Source: Blautia hominis (GTDB lineage: Bacteria; Bacillota; Clostridia; Lachnospirales; Lachnospiraceae). Taken from it: a DNA stretch of 64,000 bases. Of this stretch, positions 62,088-64,000 are shown piece after piece; the first letter of the stretch is position 1; every line of letters starts with the position of its first letter. The position numbers and the translations under genes are program-made. The stretch is taken from positions 1 to 64,000 of the forward strand of contig NQOF01000002.1 of NCBI GenBank assembly GCA_002270465.1, in the 5' to 3' direction. Below the pieces are notes generated by a model. The model saw nothing but the letters and a program-made list of their open reading frames with translations. It was not told the DNA's origin and made no database searches.

Positions 62088-62979
62088 AGAAGAATTACAG
62101 AAGAGGACGTATCTGGCTGAACAGGTCATCCGAAAATACCTGCCGGAGGAGTCCGGGTTTTCTAAAAATATGGCTGAGGCAGTGAACTACAGTATGCTGG
62201 CAGGGGGAAAGCGCCTGCGTCCTGTTTTTATGTATGAGACATACCGCATGTTCGGAGGCAGGGAGGAACTTGTGGAACCTTTTATGGCAGCTATGGAGAT
62301 GGTGCATACGCACTCACTGATCCATGATGACCTTCCTGCCCTTGACAATGACGAGTACCGCAGGGGACGAAAAACCACACATGTGGTATACGGGGAATCA
62401 GCAGCCATACTGGCAGGGGATGCCCTGCTGAATTATGCCTATGAGACGGCATTTGCCGCTTTTGATATGACCTGCGCATGCGGGGCGCCTATGCAGACCA
62501 GAATCGCTCAGGCTCTTAAGATACTGGGCAGAAAAACCGGTATACACGGAATGCTGGGCGGTCAGGGCGTGGACGTGGAAAACGACGGAAAACCCCTTAC
62601 CAGGGAAATGCTTGACTATATATATGAGAATAAGACATCAGCGCTAATTGAGTGCGCCATGATGATCGGCGCAGTGCTTGCAGGGGCATCCAAAGAGGAC
62701 GCAGAAAAAATTGAACAGGCGGCAGGCCGTATCGGCATTGCCTTCCAGATCCGGGACGATATCCTGGATGTGACGGGCAGCACGAAAGAGCTTGGAAAAG
62801 CTGTGGGCAGCGATGAGAAAAACAACAAGACCACCTATGTGACCCTGGAAGGAATCGAAAAAGCGGGAGAGAAGGTCAGAATTCTGACAGAGGAAGCCAT
62901 TGGGCTTTTGCAGGAGCTGCCCGGAGAAAAAGAGTTTCTCACAGAATTGCTGATCTCACTTTGCACCCGCAGAAAATAG
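62077..62979 (+). CDS. ispA: polyprenyl (farnesyl) diphosphate synthase
   Basis: A 300-residue short-chain trans-prenyltransferase. The first aspartate-rich motif is DDLPALDNDEYRRG near residue 87 and the second is RDDILD near 226. GGKRLRPVF and VYGESAAILAGDALL are also typical. It joins isopentenyl units to dimethylallyl diphosphate to give farnesyl diphosphate. It starts with GTG inside the end of xseB. Followed by dxs, which feeds the same pathway. Confidence 0.94.
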   Translation: MNFKEELQKRTYLAEQVIRKYLPEESGFSKNMAEAVNYSMLAGGKRLRPVFMYETYRMFGGREELVEPFMAAMEMVHTHSLIHDDLPALDNDEYRRGRKTTHVVYGESAAILAGDALLNYAYETAFAAFDMTCACGAPMQTRIAQALKILGRKTGIHGMLGGQGVDVENDGKPLTREMLDYIYENKTSALIECAMMIGAVLAGASKEDAEKIEQAAGRIGIAFQIRDDILDVTGSTKELGKAVGSDEKNNKTTYVTLEGIEKAGEKVRILTEEAIGLLQELPGEKEFLTELLISLCTRRK

Positions 62980-62993
62980 AGGTGCAGTAAGAA

Positions 62994-64000
62994 ATGCTGT
63001 TAGAGCAGATAAAAAAAGAAAATGATATCAAGAGGATCCCCCCTGAGAATTTCCCGCAGCTTGCACAGGAGATCAGGGAATTCCTGCTGGAGCATTTAAG
63101 CAGGACAGGGGGGCATCTTGCTTCCAATCTGGGAGCTGTGGAGCTGACGATGGCTCTGCACTATGTCTTTGATTTGCCCAAAGATAAGATTATCTGGGAT
63201 GTGGGGCATCAGTCCTATACCCATAAGATCCTGACCGGGCGGAAAGAAGGCTTTGACGAACTTAGAAAATTCGGCGGACTGAGCGGATTCCCCAAAAGGT
63301 CGGAGAGCTCATGTGACGCTTATGATACAGGACACAGCTCCACTTCCATTTCTGCGGGGGTGGGGTATGTCAGCGCGCGGGATCTGTCAAATGAGGACTA
63401 CCGGGTAGTCTCCGTCATAGGAGACGGTGCCCTGACAGGCGGTCTGGCTTATGAAGCCCTCAACAACGCAGCGCAGTTAAAAAAGAATTTTATCATTGTA
63501 CTCAATGACAATAAAATGTCCATTTCCGAAAATGTGGGAGGTATTTCCCAGTACCTGAGTAATCTGCGCACAGCAGACTCCTACACAGGGCTGAAGACGG
63601 AAGTAAAGCGCACGCTGAACAAGGTGCCCGGCATAGGACCTGCCATGGTGCATAGGATCCACAAGACAAAGGACAGTATCAAACAACTGATCATTCCGGG
63701 CATGTTTTTTGAGGACATGGGGATCAAATACCTGGGACCCATCAGTGGTCATGACTGCGGCCGTATGATCCAGGTGCTCAATGAAGCCAGGAAGGTGGAA
63801 GGCCCGGTGCTGGTCCATGTGCTTACAGAGAAGGGCAGGGGATACGAACCTGCCATGCGCCATCCGGCCAGATTTCACGGAACAGCCGCGTTTGACCTGG
63901 AACATGGGATTCCCCTGGCTAACAGCGGGAAGGCCAATTACACGGATATTTTTTCCACAGTCATGAGAAAATTCGGCGACAGGGAAAAAAAGGTGGTAGC
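62994..64000 (+). CDS. dxs: 1-deoxy-D-xylulose-5-phosphate synthase (start only; runs off the window)
   Basis: The first 335 codons of a thiamine-diphosphate enzyme that joins pyruvate and glyceraldehyde 3-phosphate, the first step of the MEP pathway. It opens with a short N-terminal segment, then HLASNLGAVELTMALHYVFD near residue 40 and WDVGHQSYTHKILTGR near 64. The thiamine-diphosphate motif GDGALTGGLAYEALNNA is near 143. The frame is open to the window edge. The ATG lies 14 bases after ispA with GAGGTGCAG upstream. Confidence 0.95.
   Translation, partial: MLLEQIKKENDIKRIPPENFPQLAQEIREFLLEHLSRTGGHLASNLGAVELTMALHYVFDLPKDKIIWDVGHQSYTHKILTGRKEGFDELRKFGGLSGFPKRSESSCDAYDTGHSSTSISAGVGYVSARDLSNEDYRVVSVIGDGALTGGLAYEALNNAAQLKKNFIIVLNDNKMSISENVGGISQYLSNLRTADSYTGLKTEVKRTLNKVPGIGPAMVHRIHKTKDSIKQLIIPGMFFEDMGIKYLGPISGHDCGRMIQVLNEARKVEGPVLVHVLTEKGRGYEPAMRHPARFHGTAAFDLEHGIPLANSGKANYTDIFSTVMRKFGDREKKVV

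Overview
The window comes from a spore-forming, strictly anaerobic Firmicute, most probably a gut Lachnospiraceae (Blautia-like; inferred from gene content, not from a search). Supporting this are a complete spoIIIA operon, cotJ spore-coat genes, a clostridial fab/acc cluster, a molybdenum-type xanthine dehydrogenase, plant-arabinan enzymes of the DUF1680 class, and a 2-hydroxyacyl-CoA-dehydratase/CooC-type operon. No rRNA or tRNA gene and no CRISPR array was seen.

Layout. 1-777: cotJA, cotJB and a truncated start of cotJC on the minus strand; cotJC breaks off into unrelated AT-rich sequence at the left edge. 0.8-6.7 kb: phenylacetate-CoA ligase plus ACT-domain protein, an unknown gene, a membrane-anchored glycerophosphodiesterase and an FtsW/RodA-type SEDS protein. 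6.7-15.5 kb: fatty-acid synthesis cluster acpP-fabD-fabG-fabF-accB-fabZ-accC-accDA (fused)-flavin oxidoreductase, with two FabT-like operators near its start. 15.5-18 kb: a small membrane protein and a GH20 hexosaminidase on the minus strand. 18.4-23.8 kb: guanine deaminase and a three-subunit xanthine dehydrogenase behind a guanine-class riboswitch whose architecture predicts an ON switch. 23.8-31 kb: an AraC regulator broken by one stop codon, a sugar ABC transporter, a YesL-like protein and a GH127/GH146-type arabinofuranosidase. 31-36 kb: gltX, a UvrD-type helicase, a phosphopantetheinyl transferase and an aldo/keto reductase. 36.5-42.7 kb: a MerR regulator, a second (intact) AraC regulator divergent from a second GH127 enzyme, an Rpn/PD-(D/E)XK protein and an HD hydrolase. 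43-48.5 kb: spoIIIAA-AH. 48.6-51 kb: prfC and a DUF45-like protein that has lost its metal ligands. 51.1-58.9 kb: a seven-gene anaerobic redox operon of unknown purpose. 59.6-64 kb: asp23-family gene, nusB, xseA, xseB, ispA and the start of dxs.

How the parts work together. The fab cluster makes and elongates acyl-ACP, with acetyl-CoA carboxylase subunits interleaved. The purine locus would take guanine to xanthine and on to urate-type products, induced by guanine itself. The two AraC/GH127 loci probably release and import L-arabinofuranose-containing sugars. The spoIIIA proteins build the mother cell-forespore channel.

The most unusual locus is 51.2-58.9 kb. It joins a CooC/AcsF-type (nickel-insertion) ATPase, two subunits of the 2-hydroxyacyl-CoA dehydratase/benzoyl-CoA reductase superfamily, their ATP-dependent activator, a tiny Cys-rich membrane protein, a stand-alone domain resembling part of acetyl-CoA synthase, and a large Fe-S flavoprotein reductase. 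No CoA-transferase or CoA-ligase is present in it. It may be an undescribed low-potential reductase system.

The intergenic regions carry several families of small palindromic repeats: four copies of a ~143-bp MITE-like element (one nested inside another repeat), a second family ending in GTAACTGTTCAG, and two long-hairpin elements side by side in front of the asp23 gene.
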